This document shows positions 38,310-47,270 of a stretch of DNA of 64,000 bases, in pieces. The first letter of the stretch is position 1. Every line of letters begins with the position of its first letter. Position numbers and translations under genes: made by a program. The DNA is from Planctomycetota bacterium (lineage in GTDB: Bacteria > Planctomycetota > B15-G4), in assembly GCA_029259715.1 (NCBI GenBank), contig JAJDEP010000012.1, forward strand, positions 166,849 through 230,848, given 5' to 3'. A model generated the notes under the pieces. That model did no database searches, was not told the DNA's origin, and worked only from the letters and a program-made list of their open reading frames with translations.

Positions 38310-40004
38310 CTAGCGCGCCGGGCCGGCGTCGTCGCGGCGGCGGCACGTCAGCAGCAGCCGCCAGTCGTCGCGGCACAGCGCCCGGGCCGCGAGGGCGAAC
38401 GCCAGGGCGCCCGCCGCCACCTCGACGGCGATGACCATCAGGCGCTCAACCCGGCTCGCGTCGAGGAACAGGCCGAGTTCGCCCTCCATGAAGGTCGGGA
38501 TCAGCAACAGGCGCACGGCGGACAGCACGACGAACATGACCAGGGTGGCGGCCAGCAGGCCCTTGAGCGACCCGAGCAGCGGACGAGCGGGGCCGATGCG
38601 CAGGCGCCCCCGCAGCAGCACGTGCAGGATCACGGCGTGGACGCCGGCGGTCAGCGTGGTGGCCGCCGCGAGGCCCGCCTCGCCGAAGGGGCCCACTAGG
38701 GCCAGGTCGAGGCCGATGTTGACCACCACGGCGAGACCGGCCACGCGCATGGGCAGTCGCGCGTTGCCCATGGCGAAGCAGACCCGGTTGAGCACCATGA
38801 TCACGCCCAGGAACGGGATGCCCAGGGCGTAGCCCTGCAGGGCCCGGGCCGAGAGCTCCACGCCGGTGCGGCCGAACTCGCCGCCCTCGAACAGCAGGCC
38901 CACGAGCGGGCCGGCAATGTGGAGCAGTCCCACCGCCGCGGGCAGCGAGAGCAGCAGGTTCATGCGCAGGGCGCCGCGGGTCGTCGTCACTGCCGCGTCG
39001 ACCTGCTCGCGCAGGAACATCCGGTTGAGCACGGGGAACACCGCCGTCGAGAGCGCGATGGACACCAGCCCCAAGGGGAATTGCATCAGCCGCATGCCGA
39101 GGTAGAGGTGCACCACCCCGCCGTCGGGCAGCGCGGCCATGGCGATGCTGCGGTCGGCCACGACGTTGACCTGGGCGGCGCCCATGGCGAGCAGCAGCGG
39201 CCCGAGGCGCACCGCCACGGCCCGCAGCTCGGGCGTGACCCGCGGACGCACCGGGCGGAAGCCCACCCCCAGCGCCTTCATGCGCGGGAGATGCCAGGCG
39301 AATTGCACCACCGACGCGCCGAGGATGGCCGCGATGATGACGAAGCCGCGGTCCACCGTGTCGTCACCCGCGAGGGGACCCGCCACCACCGCCGCCACGA
39401 TCCAGATCACGTTGAGCAGCACGGGCGCGAGAGCCGGCACGACGAACTCGCCCAGGGTGTGCATGACGCCCATGAACTGCGCGATGACGCAGATGACCGC
39501 GAGGTACGGCAGCAGCAGCGCCAGGTAGCGCCGGGTCAGGTCGACCTTCTCGAGGGGCAGGTCGAGCACCGAGGCCACCGCCTGCTCCGGGAGGAGCATC
39601 AGCAGGATCACCAGCGTGGCCGTGAGCAGCACCAGCAGGGCGCCGAGGGTCGAGATGATCACGCGCGCCACGTCCCGGGCTCGGTCCCGCCCTTCCTGCT
39701 CGAGCACCCGTGCGAATTCGGGCATGAACGCCGCCGAGAGCGCGCCTTCGCCGAAGAGCCGGCGGAAGGCGTTGGGGATCGTCCAGGCGAAGAACAGCGC
39801 ATCGCCGGCGAGCCCGCCGCCGAGCAACCGCACCGTGGCGGCGTCGCGCACGTAACCCAGCAGGCGCGAGACGAGGGTCAGGCCCGAGACGATGCGGGCC
39901 GAGCGCAGGAATCCGCCGGGCGCCTCCGGCGCGCCGTCGTCGGCGGGCTCGCCGGTGCCCTCGGGTGCTGCGTCGGTTGGAGAGGTCGCGGCCAGGGCCG
40001 TCAG
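38310..40004 (-). CDS. murJ: Lipid II flippase MurJ, probable CTG start
   Basis: MVF-family flippase for the peptidoglycan precursor lipid II, about 14 helices. Conserved blocks: RDAATVRLLGGGLAGDALFFAW, split by RRLFGEGALSAAFMPEF, and LLFEGGEF. The usual E. coli MurJ N-terminus aligns to RSARIVSGLTLVSRLLGYVRDA, but the first canonical start in frame (GTG 39851) lies after LGY and would delete it. The only start upstream in frame that keeps it is CTG; CTG at 40004 makes a CTGA overlap with the leucine dehydrogenase stop. From there about 51 residues of acidic, Pro/Ala-rich sequence lead into the conserved block, 564 residues in all. Start is uncertain; identity is not. Confidence 0.88.
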   Translation of the reverse strand: MTALAATSPTDAAPEGTGEPADDGAPEAPGGFLRSARIVSGLTLVSRLLGYVRDAATVRLLGGGLAGDALFFAWTIPNAFRRLFGEGALSAAFMPEFARVLEQEGRDRARDVARVIISTLGALLVLLTATLVILLMLLPEQAVASVLDLPLEKVDLTRRYLALLLPYLAVICVIAQFMGVMHTLGEFVVPALAPVLLNVIWIVAAVVAGPLAGDDTVDRGFVIIAAILGASVVQFAWHLPRMKALGVGFRPVRPRVTPELRAVAVRLGPLLLAMGAAQVNVVADRSIAMAALPDGGVVHLYLGMRLMQFPLGLVSIALSTAVFPVLNRMFLREQVDAAVTTTRGALRMNLLLSLPAAVGLLHIAGPLVGLLFEGGEFGRTGVELSARALQGYALGIPFLGVIMVLNRVCFAMGNARLPMRVAGLAVVVNIGLDLALVGPFGEAGLAAATTLTAGVHAVILHVLLRGRLRIGPARPLLGSLKGLLAATLVMFVVLSAVRLLLIPTFMEGELGLFLDASRVERLMVIAVEVAAGALAFALAARALCRDDWRLLLTCRRRDDAGPAR

Positions 40005-41056
40005 GCCGTGGCGGCCGCCTCCGCGAGGTTGGCCTCAGCCACGGCCTGGGCCGCGGCATGGGTGGTGATGCTGCGCTCGCGCGCCGTCTCGAAGATGCTC
40101 TGCAGCGCGTGATAGATGTTCTTGATGCGCAGCACCGCCGCCTCTTCGTTGTAGCCGCCGGGCTCGGCCTCGAGCGACACGTTGATGATGCCGCCCGCGT
40201 TGATCACGTAGTCGGGGGCGTAGACGATGCCGCGCTCGGTGATCATGTTGCCGTGGCGCACCTCGTCCTTGAGCTGGTTGTTGGCGGCCCCGGCCACGAC
40301 CTTGCACTTGAGGCGCGGGATGGTCTCGTCGTTGAGCGTGGCGCCCAGGGCGCAGGGCGCGTAGATGTCGCAGTCGACGTCGTAAATGGCGTCGACGTCG
40401 ACGGCCTCGGCGCTCAGCTCGTCACAGGCCTTGGCCACGTTGCTGGCGTTGACGTCCGCCACGACGATCTTCGCGCCGCAGTCGACGAGGTGCTTGCCCA
40501 GCACGATGCCGACGTTGCCGGCGCCCTGCAGGGCCACGACCTTGCCGCGCAAATCATCGCTGCCCCAGGCCTCGATGGCCGCCGCCTTGACGCCCTCGAA
40601 GCACCCCAAGGCCGTGTAGGGACTGGGGTTGCCGCTCCCGCCCATGTCGCGGGGCAGGCCGGTGACGTAGTTGGTCTGCGTGCGCACGGAGAGCAGATCG
40701 GGGATGCCGATGTTCACGTCCTCGGCCGTGATGTACTTGCCCCCGAAGCTCTCGATGAAGGCGCCCATGGCCTTGAACAGCGCGTCGCTCTTCTGCGAGG
40801 CGTCGGCGACGATGACCGACTTGCCGCCACCGAGTCCGGTGCGCGCCACCGCCGACTTGAAGGTCATGCCGCGGGAGAGACGCAGCACGTCGGTGAGCGC
40901 GTCCTCCTCGTGAGCGTAATTCCAGAGGCGCATACCCCCGAGGGCCGGTCCCAGCGTGGTGTTGTGAACGCTGATGTAGGCGACGAGACCAGAGGCGGGG
41001 TCCTCGGCCCGTGCGACCTTCTCGTAACCGTCGACCTCGATGGGAGTGATCTTCAT
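40001..41056 (-). CDS. Leucine dehydrogenase (Glu/Leu/Phe/Val dehydrogenase family)
   Basis: 351-residue NAD-dependent amino-acid dehydrogenase that deaminates branched-chain amino acids. Substrate side: GPALGGMRLWNYAHE, Lys67 in GMTFKSAVA, and catalytic Lys79 in LGGGKSVIV. NAD-binding side: VVALQGAGNVGIVLGKHL. A PCALG block (CDIYAPCALGATLND) and VINAGGIINV complete the match. The ATG at 41056 opens with MKITPIEVDGYEKV; the longer in-frame reading contains the promoter and is rejected. RBS GGGGATC about 10 bases upstream. First gene of the leuDH-murJ-PII-xdhC unit. Leucine versus valine preference is not certain from sequence; leucine fits the MCC/HMG-CoA lyase genes. Confidence 0.92.
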   Translation of the reverse strand: MKITPIEVDGYEKVARAEDPASGLVAYISVHNTTLGPALGGMRLWNYAHEEDALTDVLRLSRGMTFKSAVARTGLGGGKSVIVADASQKSDALFKAMGAFIESFGGKYITAEDVNIGIPDLLSVRTQTNYVTGLPRDMGGSGNPSPYTALGCFEGVKAAAIEAWGSDDLRGKVVALQGAGNVGIVLGKHLVDCGAKIVVADVNASNVAKACDELSAEAVDVDAIYDVDCDIYAPCALGATLNDETIPRLKCKVVAGAANNQLKDEVRHGNMITERGIVYAPDYVINAGGIINVSLEAEPGGYNEEAAVLRIKNIYHALQSIFETARERSITTHAAAQAVAEANLAEAAATA

Positions 41057-41112
41057 CGTTCGATCCCCGAAGTGGTGTTTGCCCGCGGCCATGCCCGAAG
41101 ACATGCGCAGGA

Positions 41113-41142
41113 AGTTTAGCGGCAATCCACGGAGGCTGTCTA
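41113..41142 (-). promoter_or_regulatory. Candidate sigma-70-type promoter for leucine dehydrogenase operon
   Basis: On the minus strand, TAGACA (41142-41137; 5 of 6 to consensus), an 18-base spacer, and TAAACT (41118-41113; 4 of 6). Transcription would begin near 41106, about 50 bases before the ATG at 41056. It stands out in a GC-rich region. Confidence 0.5.
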
Positions 41143-41199
41143 CCCGCACAGGAGCGCGTGGAAGGCGTGTTTCGTAGCGTTCTCGCCGTGTTTTTGGCC

Positions 41200-41227
41200 T
41201 TGACGCGGCGGACCGTCCTCGCATAAG
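41200..41227 (+). promoter_or_regulatory. Candidate promoter for the small membrane protein at 41240
   Basis: TTGACG (41200-41205; 5 of 6), 16-base spacer, CATAAG (41222-41227; 4 of 6). The start of transcription would be near 41234, leaving almost no leader before the ATG at 41240, so either the message is nearly leaderless or the match is chance. Confidence 0.35.
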
Positions 41228-41239
41228 CACCGGGGCCCC

Positions 41240-41632
41240 ATGCTGACCTCATTCGTCCTCTCGCTCGCGCTCACCGTGGCCGCGCTCGCCGCGACCATCT
41301 GGTCGGGTGTGGCACGACGCCGGCGCTTGCACTACGCCTGTGTCGTCGCGCACGTCGTCCTGCTCGGCTTCGCGATCCGCCAGGCGGAGCTCTACGGGCG
41401 GGGGCTGGTCTTCGAGGGCACGGCCGGACTGGTCAAGTCGATCCACATGGCCGGCGTCGTCGTGTGCTTCGCGCTGGTGCCGGTGGTGGTGGTGACCGGC
41501 GTGCGCCTGGCGCGGGCGGCCGCGCCGGATCGACGCCTGTGGCATCGTCGCGCGGCCTGGGCCTATGTCATCGCGGTCGTGGTCACCTTCCTCCTCGGCC
41601 TGGCCATGACGCTGCTCGCCCGACCGGCCTGA
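41240..41632 (+). CDS. Four-helix membrane protein with His residues, DUF420-like
   Basis: 130 residues with four hydrophobic helices. Histidines sit at helix ends: LHYACVVAHVVLLG, LVKSIHMAGVV and RRLWHRRAAWAYVIAVVV. The last block, with a His-Arg pair before a tryptophan-tyrosine helix, is reminiscent of DUF420 (CtaM/YozB-type proteins involved in heme-copper oxidase assembly), but the similarity is by eye and weak. It could instead be another small heme-associated or transport protein. No partner genes for respiratory assembly are adjacent; the next gene is a secreted protease 193 bases on. Confidence 0.6.
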   Translation: MLTSFVLSLALTVAALAATIWSGVARRRRLHYACVVAHVVLLGFAIRQAELYGRGLVFEGTAGLVKSIHMAGVVVCFALVPVVVVTGVRLARAAAPDRRLWHRRAAWAYVIAVVVTFLLGLAMTLLARPA

Positions 41633-41825
41633 GCCCGGCGCCGGGGCGGATTCCCACCGGCGACCCTGACGGCGACCCCGCCGGACCCTCCCAACTGGCC
41701 CTCCTGGCGAAACCCGCTTAAGGTGGGACCGCGCGGTCCCCCGAACCCGTGGCCCCCCCGGCCGCCTTCGCCGCGCCGTCCTTCCGCTCGCCCGTCTGCC
41801 GCCCCGATCTCGCAGGGAGTCCTCC

Positions 41826-44800
41826 ATGCGTGCGTTCCGCTCCATCCGTCGTCGCGCCCCTTCTTTGCTGCTGACTGCGTGCCTGGCCCTCTCGATGGCC
41901 GGCACCCTCGCGGCCCAGGCGCCCGCTGCCGGCGAGGAAGACCCCGCCGCGCGCTTCCCCGGCTTCGCCCCCCAGGCCGGCGTCGAGGCCTTCCTGCGCG
42001 ACGCCGGCCCCGGCTGGCGTGCGACCTGGGACCACGCCCGCGGCGTCCCGGCCCTGGTGTTCGGCGGCAACCGCGCGGCCGTGTCGGGCCCTCGCAACGA
42101 CGCCGACTTCGACCGCGCCGCCCGCGCCGTCGTGGACGAGCTGGCGCCGGCGCTGGGCTACACCTCCCGTCAGCTGCGCACCGAGCGGGTCAAGCGCCTG
42201 GCCCTCTCCCGCATCGGCAGCAGCGACAAGGTCGTGGTCAAGCTGACCCAGAGCGTGGACGGCATCGACACCCACCAGGGACACGTCAACGTGCTCTTTT
42301 CGGCCGAGGGCCGGTTGCTCGCAGTCGACAACGGCGGCCTGCCCCACGTGCGCGAGACGCTGCTCTCGCCGCTCCTCGACCTTGACGGCGCCGGACGCAT
42401 CGCCGCGGAGGCCTTCGTGGCCGCACACCGCCTGCCGCTCGAGCGGGTCGACCTCGACGCCTATGTGATCTTCCCCGCCGTGCAGGACGCGGGCCGCAGC
42501 CGTCGCGTCGTCGCGACGCCCGCCTACGTGCTCGAGGTCTGGGCCGTCACCAACCCCGCGGCGGGCGAGCTGCCCGTCGGGCGGGCCTATGCGGTGGCCG
42601 CCCGGGGCGCGCCGCGGGTGCTCGACAGCTGGTCGCTGGTGCACGAGGCCGACCTCACCGGCAGCGTGGCGGGCTGGGGCCAGCCGGGCCTGCTCCCCGA
42701 CGGCGCCGATCCCGACGTGCTCCTCGACCTCGAGGGCGTGCGCCTCACCACCGCCGGAGAGGCGGACGTCTTCACCGACGGCTCGGGGGCCTTCACCTTC
42801 CCCGGCGTGAACTCCGCCCAGACCGTCACCGCCACCCTCGACGGCCCCTTCGCCCAGGTCTTCAACGACGCCGGCGCCGAGGCGCAGATTGCGCTGAGCG
42901 TCGCGCCGGGCAGCCCCGAGTCCTTCGTCTTCAACGCCGGCCTCACCGAACACGAGACGGCGCAGGTCAACGCCTTCAAAGCCATCCACGACTTCCGCAA
43001 CTGGCTCACCGCCGTCGACCCGAGCGAGACCATCTTCGACTTCCCGGCCGTGGCCATCGTCAACGTGGCCGACACTTGCAACGCCGTGTTCCAAGGCACG
43101 CAGATGGTGTTCTTCCTGTCCGACATCGAGTGCGTGAACTCGGCCTACTCGACGGTCGTCTACCACGAGCAGGGCCACTGGGCGAATCAGCTCTTCGGGT
43201 TCGGCAACAGCTCGACGGGCATCGGCGAAGGCGGGGCCGACATCTGGGCCATGTACATCGCCGACGACCCGTTGGTGGGTGACGGCTTCAAGGGCCCGGG
43301 CACCATCATCCGGTCGGGCCTCAACACCACGCCCTTCTGCGGCGACACGGCGATCAGCTGCTACGGCGAGAGCCACGCCAACGGCCAGCCGCTCATGGGC
43401 GCCGCGTGGAAGCTGCGCCAACGTCTCAAGGACGACTTCGGCGACACGCCCGGCGCCGACATCGCGAACCTGCTCATGGTGAGCTGGTACCAGACGTTCA
43501 ACGACAACATCCTGCTCAGCACGATCGAAGAGCACTGGCTGTTGCTCGACGACGACAACGGCGACATCGACGACGGCACGCCCCACTACACGCAGATCGA
43601 CGGCGGTTTCCGTGACAACTCCTGGCCCGGGTTCGACCTGCCCCGCGTGACGATCAGCCACAGCGTCGACGATCTCGTGAACCACGAGGGCGACGTCGAC
43701 ATCGAGGCCGACATCGTCGAGACCCTCGGCACCATCGACTTCGCCGACGTCGTCTACTCCACCGACGACGGCCAGAACTGGGCGACGGCGCCGCTGGCGC
43801 CGGCCGCGGGCGACACCTGGGCCGGTGAGATCCCCGGTCAGGCTTCCCCCGAGACAGTGCGCTACTTCATCCAGGTCCAGGCCACCGACGGGGCGGTCGA
43901 CACTCTGCCGCGCCGGGCGTCGGGCGACTACTTCCTCTACGACGTGGGCGTGCGCACGACCCACGCCTTCTTCGATTTCGAGGGCGTCGATGACGAGGGC
44001 TGGAGCCACCTCGAAATCGCCACCCAGGACGACTGGCAGCGCGGCACACCGTCCGGCCGTTCGTCCGACCCGTCGGGCGCCTACAGCGGAAGCAACGTGT
44101 GGGCCAACGACCTCGGCCTCGACAACTTCAACGGCGCCTACCAACCCAACGTGATCAACGCGCTCACGTCACCGCCCTTCGACCTCGCGAGCGCGACGAA
44201 CACCCGGCTGCGCTTCCGGCGCTGGCTGAGCGTCGAGAAGAGCGAGTTCGACTTCGCCGAGATCCTCGTGGACGGCGTGCAGGCGTGGGTCAATCCCTTC
44301 GCCGAGGACGTCATGGACCGCGTGTGGACGCCGGTCGACCTCGACATCGCCGCGCTGGCCGACGGCGACGCCTCGGTCGAGATCGCCTTCCAGCTGACGA
44401 CCGACGCCGGACTGGAGGTGGGCGGCTGGACCATCGACGACTTCGAGCTCGTCTCATTGGCGCCCGTGGTCGATTCGGACTTCATCAGCTACGGCGTGGG
44501 GACGACCGGCTTCGGCGGCCTCGCCCCGACGCTCTCGGGTGCGGGCCAGGCTGTGCCCGGCGGACCGGTGACCCTTTCGCTCACCAACGCACGTCCCAGC
44601 GCGGTCGGCGCCCTGTTCATCGGGACCGATCAGGTGCTGCTCGAGGCCTTCGGCGGCGACTTCCTGATCGACCCCATCCTCGGGTTCTTCCTGCTCATCA
44701 CGGACGGCAGCGGTGAGCTCACCCTCCCGGGCTCCATCCCCAACAATCCGGCCCTGTCGGGTTTCCAGGTGACCCTGCAGCACTGGCTCGTCGACCCCGA

Positions 44801-44855
44801 CGCCACCCACGGGTACGCCGGCAGCAACGGGCTCATGATCCTGATCGGGTCGTAG
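41826..44855 (+). CDS. Secreted zinc metalloprotease with FTP-like propeptide and shared C-terminal domain
   Basis: 1009 residues. A signal peptide (about 1-30; LLLTACLALSMAGTLAA) is followed by a propeptide region with a FTP-like fold (about 95-180; KVVVKLTQSVDGIDTHQGHV), as in fungalysin/thermolysin-type zymogens. The zinc site is H447-E-Q-G-H451 in VVYHEQGHW with E468 in GEGGADIWA as the third ligand candidate. Two beta-rich domains follow (about 600-880). The final 120 residues, ending SNGLMILIGS, are homologous to the C-termini of both matrixins at 59254 and 61878. Upstream region (41633-41825) shows nothing else. Probably exported and held at the cell surface or released; substrate is unknown. 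Confidence 0.85.
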   Translation: MRAFRSIRRRAPSLLLTACLALSMAGTLAAQAPAAGEEDPAARFPGFAPQAGVEAFLRDAGPGWRATWDHARGVPALVFGGNRAAVSGPRNDADFDRAARAVVDELAPALGYTSRQLRTERVKRLALSRIGSSDKVVVKLTQSVDGIDTHQGHVNVLFSAEGRLLAVDNGGLPHVRETLLSPLLDLDGAGRIAAEAFVAAHRLPLERVDLDAYVIFPAVQDAGRSRRVVATPAYVLEVWAVTNPAAGELPVGRAYAVAARGAPRVLDSWSLVHEADLTGSVAGWGQPGLLPDGADPDVLLDLEGVRLTTAGEADVFTDGSGAFTFPGVNSAQTVTATLDGPFAQVFNDAGAEAQIALSVAPGSPESFVFNAGLTEHETAQVNAFKAIHDFRNWLTAVDPSETIFDFPAVAIVNVADTCNAVFQGTQMVFFLSDIECVNSAYSTVVYHEQGHWANQLFGFGNSSTGIGEGGADIWAMYIADDPLVGDGFKGPGTIIRSGLNTTPFCGDTAISCYGESHANGQPLMGAAWKLRQRLKDDFGDTPGADIANLLMVSWYQTFNDNILLSTIEEHWLLLDDDNGDIDDGTPHYTQIDGGFRDNSWPGFDLPRVTISHSVDDLVNHEGDVDIEADIVETLGTIDFADVVYSTDDGQNWATAPLAPAAGDTWAGEIPGQASPETVRYFIQVQATDGAVDTLPRRASGDYFLYDVGVRTTHAFFDFEGVDDEGWSHLEIATQDDWQRGTPSGRSSDPSGAYSGSNVWANDLGLDNFNGAYQPNVINALTSPPFDLASATNTRLRFRRWLSVEKSEFDFAEILVDGVQAWVNPFAEDVMDRVWTPVDLDIAALADGDASVEIAFQLTTDAGLEVGGWTIDDFELVSLAPVVDSDFISYGVGTTGFGGLAPTLSGAGQAVPGGPVTLSLTNARPSAVGALFIGTDQVLLEAFGGDFLIDPILGFFLLITDGSGELTLPGSIPNNPALSGFQVTLQHWLVDPDATHGYAGSNGLMILIGS

Positions 44856-44908
44856 GCCCGCGACACGACGGTGGACGGGGCCCGCGCGGCGCGCTTTCAT
44901 GGCGCGCT

Positions 44909-45796
44909 GTGAACGGCGCTCGATGGCAACTCCTGGCGGCGGCCGCGCTGTTCTCCACGGGCGGCGCGGCCATCAAGGCCACCACCCTCACGGGTTGGCA
45001 GGTGGCGAGCTTCCGCTCCGGCGTGGCCGCCCTCGTGCTGTTGCTCGTGCTTCCGTCGGCGCGGCGGGGCTGGTCGGCGGGCGCCTGGGCCGTGGGGCTG
45101 GCCTATGCGGCGACGATGGTCCTGTACGTCTCGGCGAACAAGCTCACCACCGCCGCCAACTCGATCTTCCTGCAATCCACGGCGCCGCTGTACATCGTGT
45201 TGCTGTCGCCCCTGCTGCTCGGCGAGCGGCCGCAGCGCCGTGACTTCGGGTTCATGGCGGTGCTCGCGGGCGGACTGATGCTGTTCTTCGTCGGGTCCGA
45301 GGTTCCCGCGGCCTCCGCGCCGGACCCGCGTCTCGGCAACACCCTGGCCGCCGTGGCCGGGCTGTGCTGGGCCTTCACCGTGATGGGACTGCGACGACTC
45401 GGCACCGGCGGGCGGTCCTCCAGCCTGGCCCCGGTGGTCGCGGGCAACGCCATCGCCTGCCTCGCCTGCCTGCCGAAGGCCCTGCCCCTCACCGACCCCG
45501 TGGCCTCCGACGGCGTCCTGATCGTCTATCTGGGCGCCTTCCAGATCGGCCTGGCCTACGTTCTCGTGACCCGGGGCATCCGCCACGTGGGCGCCCTCGA
45601 GGCGTCGCTGCTGCTGCTGCTCGAGCCGGCGCTCAACCCGATCTGGTCGTGGCTCGTGCATGCCGAGACGCCCAGCACGTGGGGGCTGGCCGGAGGCGCG
45701 GTGATCATCGGCGCCACCGGCGGCCGGGCCTGCCTGGATGTGCGGCGACGCCGACAGGAGCGCCGGCTTGGAACCGCGCCCCACGACCATCCATGA
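44909..45796 (+). CDS. EamA/DMT-family drug/metabolite transporter
   Basis: 295 residues with ten predicted helices in two EamA repeats; the family exports amino acids, nucleotides or drugs, generally proton-coupled. Repeat marks are GGAAIKATTLTGWQVASFR and ANKLTTAANSIFLQSTAP, with LLGERPQRRDFGFMAV and, in the second half, LEASLLLLLEPALNPIWSW. Start is GTG at 44909, preceded by a GCGCGC inverted repeat (44889-44907) but no clear Shine-Dalgarno. Substrate cannot be inferred. Follows the protease gene by 53 bases and precedes the TAXI gene by 56; these may or may not share a transcript. Confidence 0.87.
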   Translation: MNGARWQLLAAAALFSTGGAAIKATTLTGWQVASFRSGVAALVLLLVLPSARRGWSAGAWAVGLAYAATMVLYVSANKLTTAANSIFLQSTAPLYIVLLSPLLLGERPQRRDFGFMAVLAGGLMLFFVGSEVPAASAPDPRLGNTLAAVAGLCWAFTVMGLRRLGTGGRSSSLAPVVAGNAIACLACLPKALPLTDPVASDGVLIVYLGAFQIGLAYVLVTRGIRHVGALEASLLLLLEPALNPIWSWLVHAETPSTWGLAGGAVIIGATGGRACLDVRRRRQERRLGTAPHDHP

Positions 45797-45852
45797 TGTC
45801 GTCGTCGTCCGGGGACTCGCCGGCGCATGGAGACCGTAAAGGGGAGACGAGC

Positions 45853-47205
45853 ATGAGCCCTGAACGCGACGAGACCGCGTCGGTTCGTTCCCGCAAGCCC
45901 CCCAAGGGTCGCCGCGGAGGCGGATTCCTGGAGGGCCTGAAGGTCTGGCTGCCCGGGGCCCTTTTGCTGGGCGCCGGGTTCTACGTCGCCTACCTCTTCG
46001 TCGAGCCGGGCCCGCCGAGCCGCGTCACCCTGGCGACCGGGTCCGAAGAGGGGGCCTATCACGCCTTCGGTCAGCGCATGGCCGAGATCATCGTGCGCAG
46101 CGGCGTCGAGGTCGACCTGCGTCCATCCGTCGGCTCGCTGGAGAACGTGCGGTGGCTGGCCGCGGGCGAGGTGGACCTGGCCTACGTCCAGGGCGGGACC
46201 GTCACGCCCGAGACGGCCGAGCGCCTGCGCGGGGTGGCGAGCCTCTACCACGAGCCGCTGTGGGTGTTCCTGCGCTCGGGCCTACGGGTCGAGCAACTCT
46301 CCGAACTCTCGGGCCGGCGCCTGGCCGTCGGCGTCGAAGGCAGTGGTACACGCGCCGTCGCCGAGACTCTGCTGTGGGCCAACGGCGTGGGATCCGACGA
46401 CGCCGAATGGCTGCCGCTGGGATCCGACGCCGCCATTGACGGCCTGCTCGCGCACGCCGTCGACGCCGCCTTCTTCGTGGGCTCGGCCCGCTCGAGCGCC
46501 ATCACGCGGCTGATGACCCACGAAGGGACGGACGTCACCCTGCTCGACATCCAGCGCACGCTCGCCTACTCACGCTTGTTCCGGCACCTCTCGCCGGTGC
46601 GGCTCGGGCAGGGCGCCTTCGACCTCATCGGCGACATTCCCAACCGGGACATCCACCTCGTCGCGCCGACCGCCGCCCTGCTGACGACGGAAGACCTCCA
46701 CCCGGCCCTGATCCCCCTCTTCATCGAAGCAGCCCGGGAGGTCCACGGGCAGGGAGACCTGTTCGAGGAGACCGACGAGTTCCCCAGCCCCCACGGCATG
46801 GAGGTCGAGCTGGCCGAATCGGCGGCGCAGTACTACGAGAAGGGGCCGTCGTTCCTCTACCGGGTCCTGCCGTTCCAGGTGGCCGCCATCGTCGACCGGC
46901 TCAAGATCCTGCTGCTCCCGTTGATCACCCTGCTGTTCCCGCTGATGAAGGTGCTGCCGCCCATCTACCGCTGGCGCATCCGCTCCAAGGTCTACCGCTG
47001 GTACAAGGATCTCTGGGACGTGGAGGACCGGCTGCAACACGCCGCCGACGACGACGAACTTCAAGCGCAGTTGCGAGAGCTCGACCGGGTCGGCCGCGAG
47101 ATCTACGCCACGAAGGTCCCGCCCTCCTACATGGAAGAGCTCTACAACCTGCGCATGCATCTCGAGCGGGTGCAGAAGAAGATCGGCCGCACCGCGGCGC
47201 CCTGA
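45853..47205 (+). CDS. TAXI-type TRAP transporter solute-binding protein with membrane anchors
   Basis: 450 residues. An N-terminal helix (about 32-50) anchors the protein; the central domain carries TAXI features (VTLATGSEEGAYHAFGQRMAE and LAYVQGGTVTPETAE) of periplasmic binding proteins for TRAP transporters. After it comes a second hydrophobic stretch (ILLLPLITLLFPLMKVLPP) and a coiled, charged tail. This two-anchor form differs from typical secreted TAXI proteins. No TRAP membrane subunit lies nearby, so it could act with a distant permease or as a sensor. RBS GGGGAG 7 bases before ATG 45853. Confidence 0.82.
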   Translation: MSPERDETASVRSRKPPKGRRGGGFLEGLKVWLPGALLLGAGFYVAYLFVEPGPPSRVTLATGSEEGAYHAFGQRMAEIIVRSGVEVDLRPSVGSLENVRWLAAGEVDLAYVQGGTVTPETAERLRGVASLYHEPLWVFLRSGLRVEQLSELSGRRLAVGVEGSGTRAVAETLLWANGVGSDDAEWLPLGSDAAIDGLLAHAVDAAFFVGSARSSAITRLMTHEGTDVTLLDIQRTLAYSRLFRHLSPVRLGQGAFDLIGDIPNRDIHLVAPTAALLTTEDLHPALIPLFIEAAREVHGQGDLFEETDEFPSPHGMEVELAESAAQYYEKGPSFLYRVLPFQVAAIVDRLKILLLPLITLLFPLMKVLPPIYRWRIRSKVYRWYKDLWDVEDRLQHAADDDELQAQLRELDRVGREIYATKVPPSYMEELYNLRMHLERVQKKIGRTAAP

Positions 47206-47249
47206 GGGCTGCGCGATGCGGCCGGGTCTCCCGGTGTGCGGCCGGGACG

Positions 47250-47270
47250 GACCGACGAGGTGCGTCGGTC
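47250..47270. terminator. Hairpin between convergent TAXI and the next gene
   Basis: GACCGACG (47250-47257), loop AGGTG, CGTCGGTC (47263-47270): perfect 8-bp stem in the 65 bases between the convergent stops at 47205 and 47271. No T-run, but convergent placement supports a bidirectional role. Confidence 0.45.

Noticed and set aside
41718..44144. 808-codon minus-strand frame opposite the secreted protease
   Set aside because: No motif, and the plus-strand protein has a signal peptide, HExxH motif and a shared C-terminal domain.
44889..44907. Terminator after the secreted protease
   Set aside because: GCGCGC repeat spans the region right before the GTG of the transporter gene; it is GC-repeat noise as likely as a stem, so not listed.
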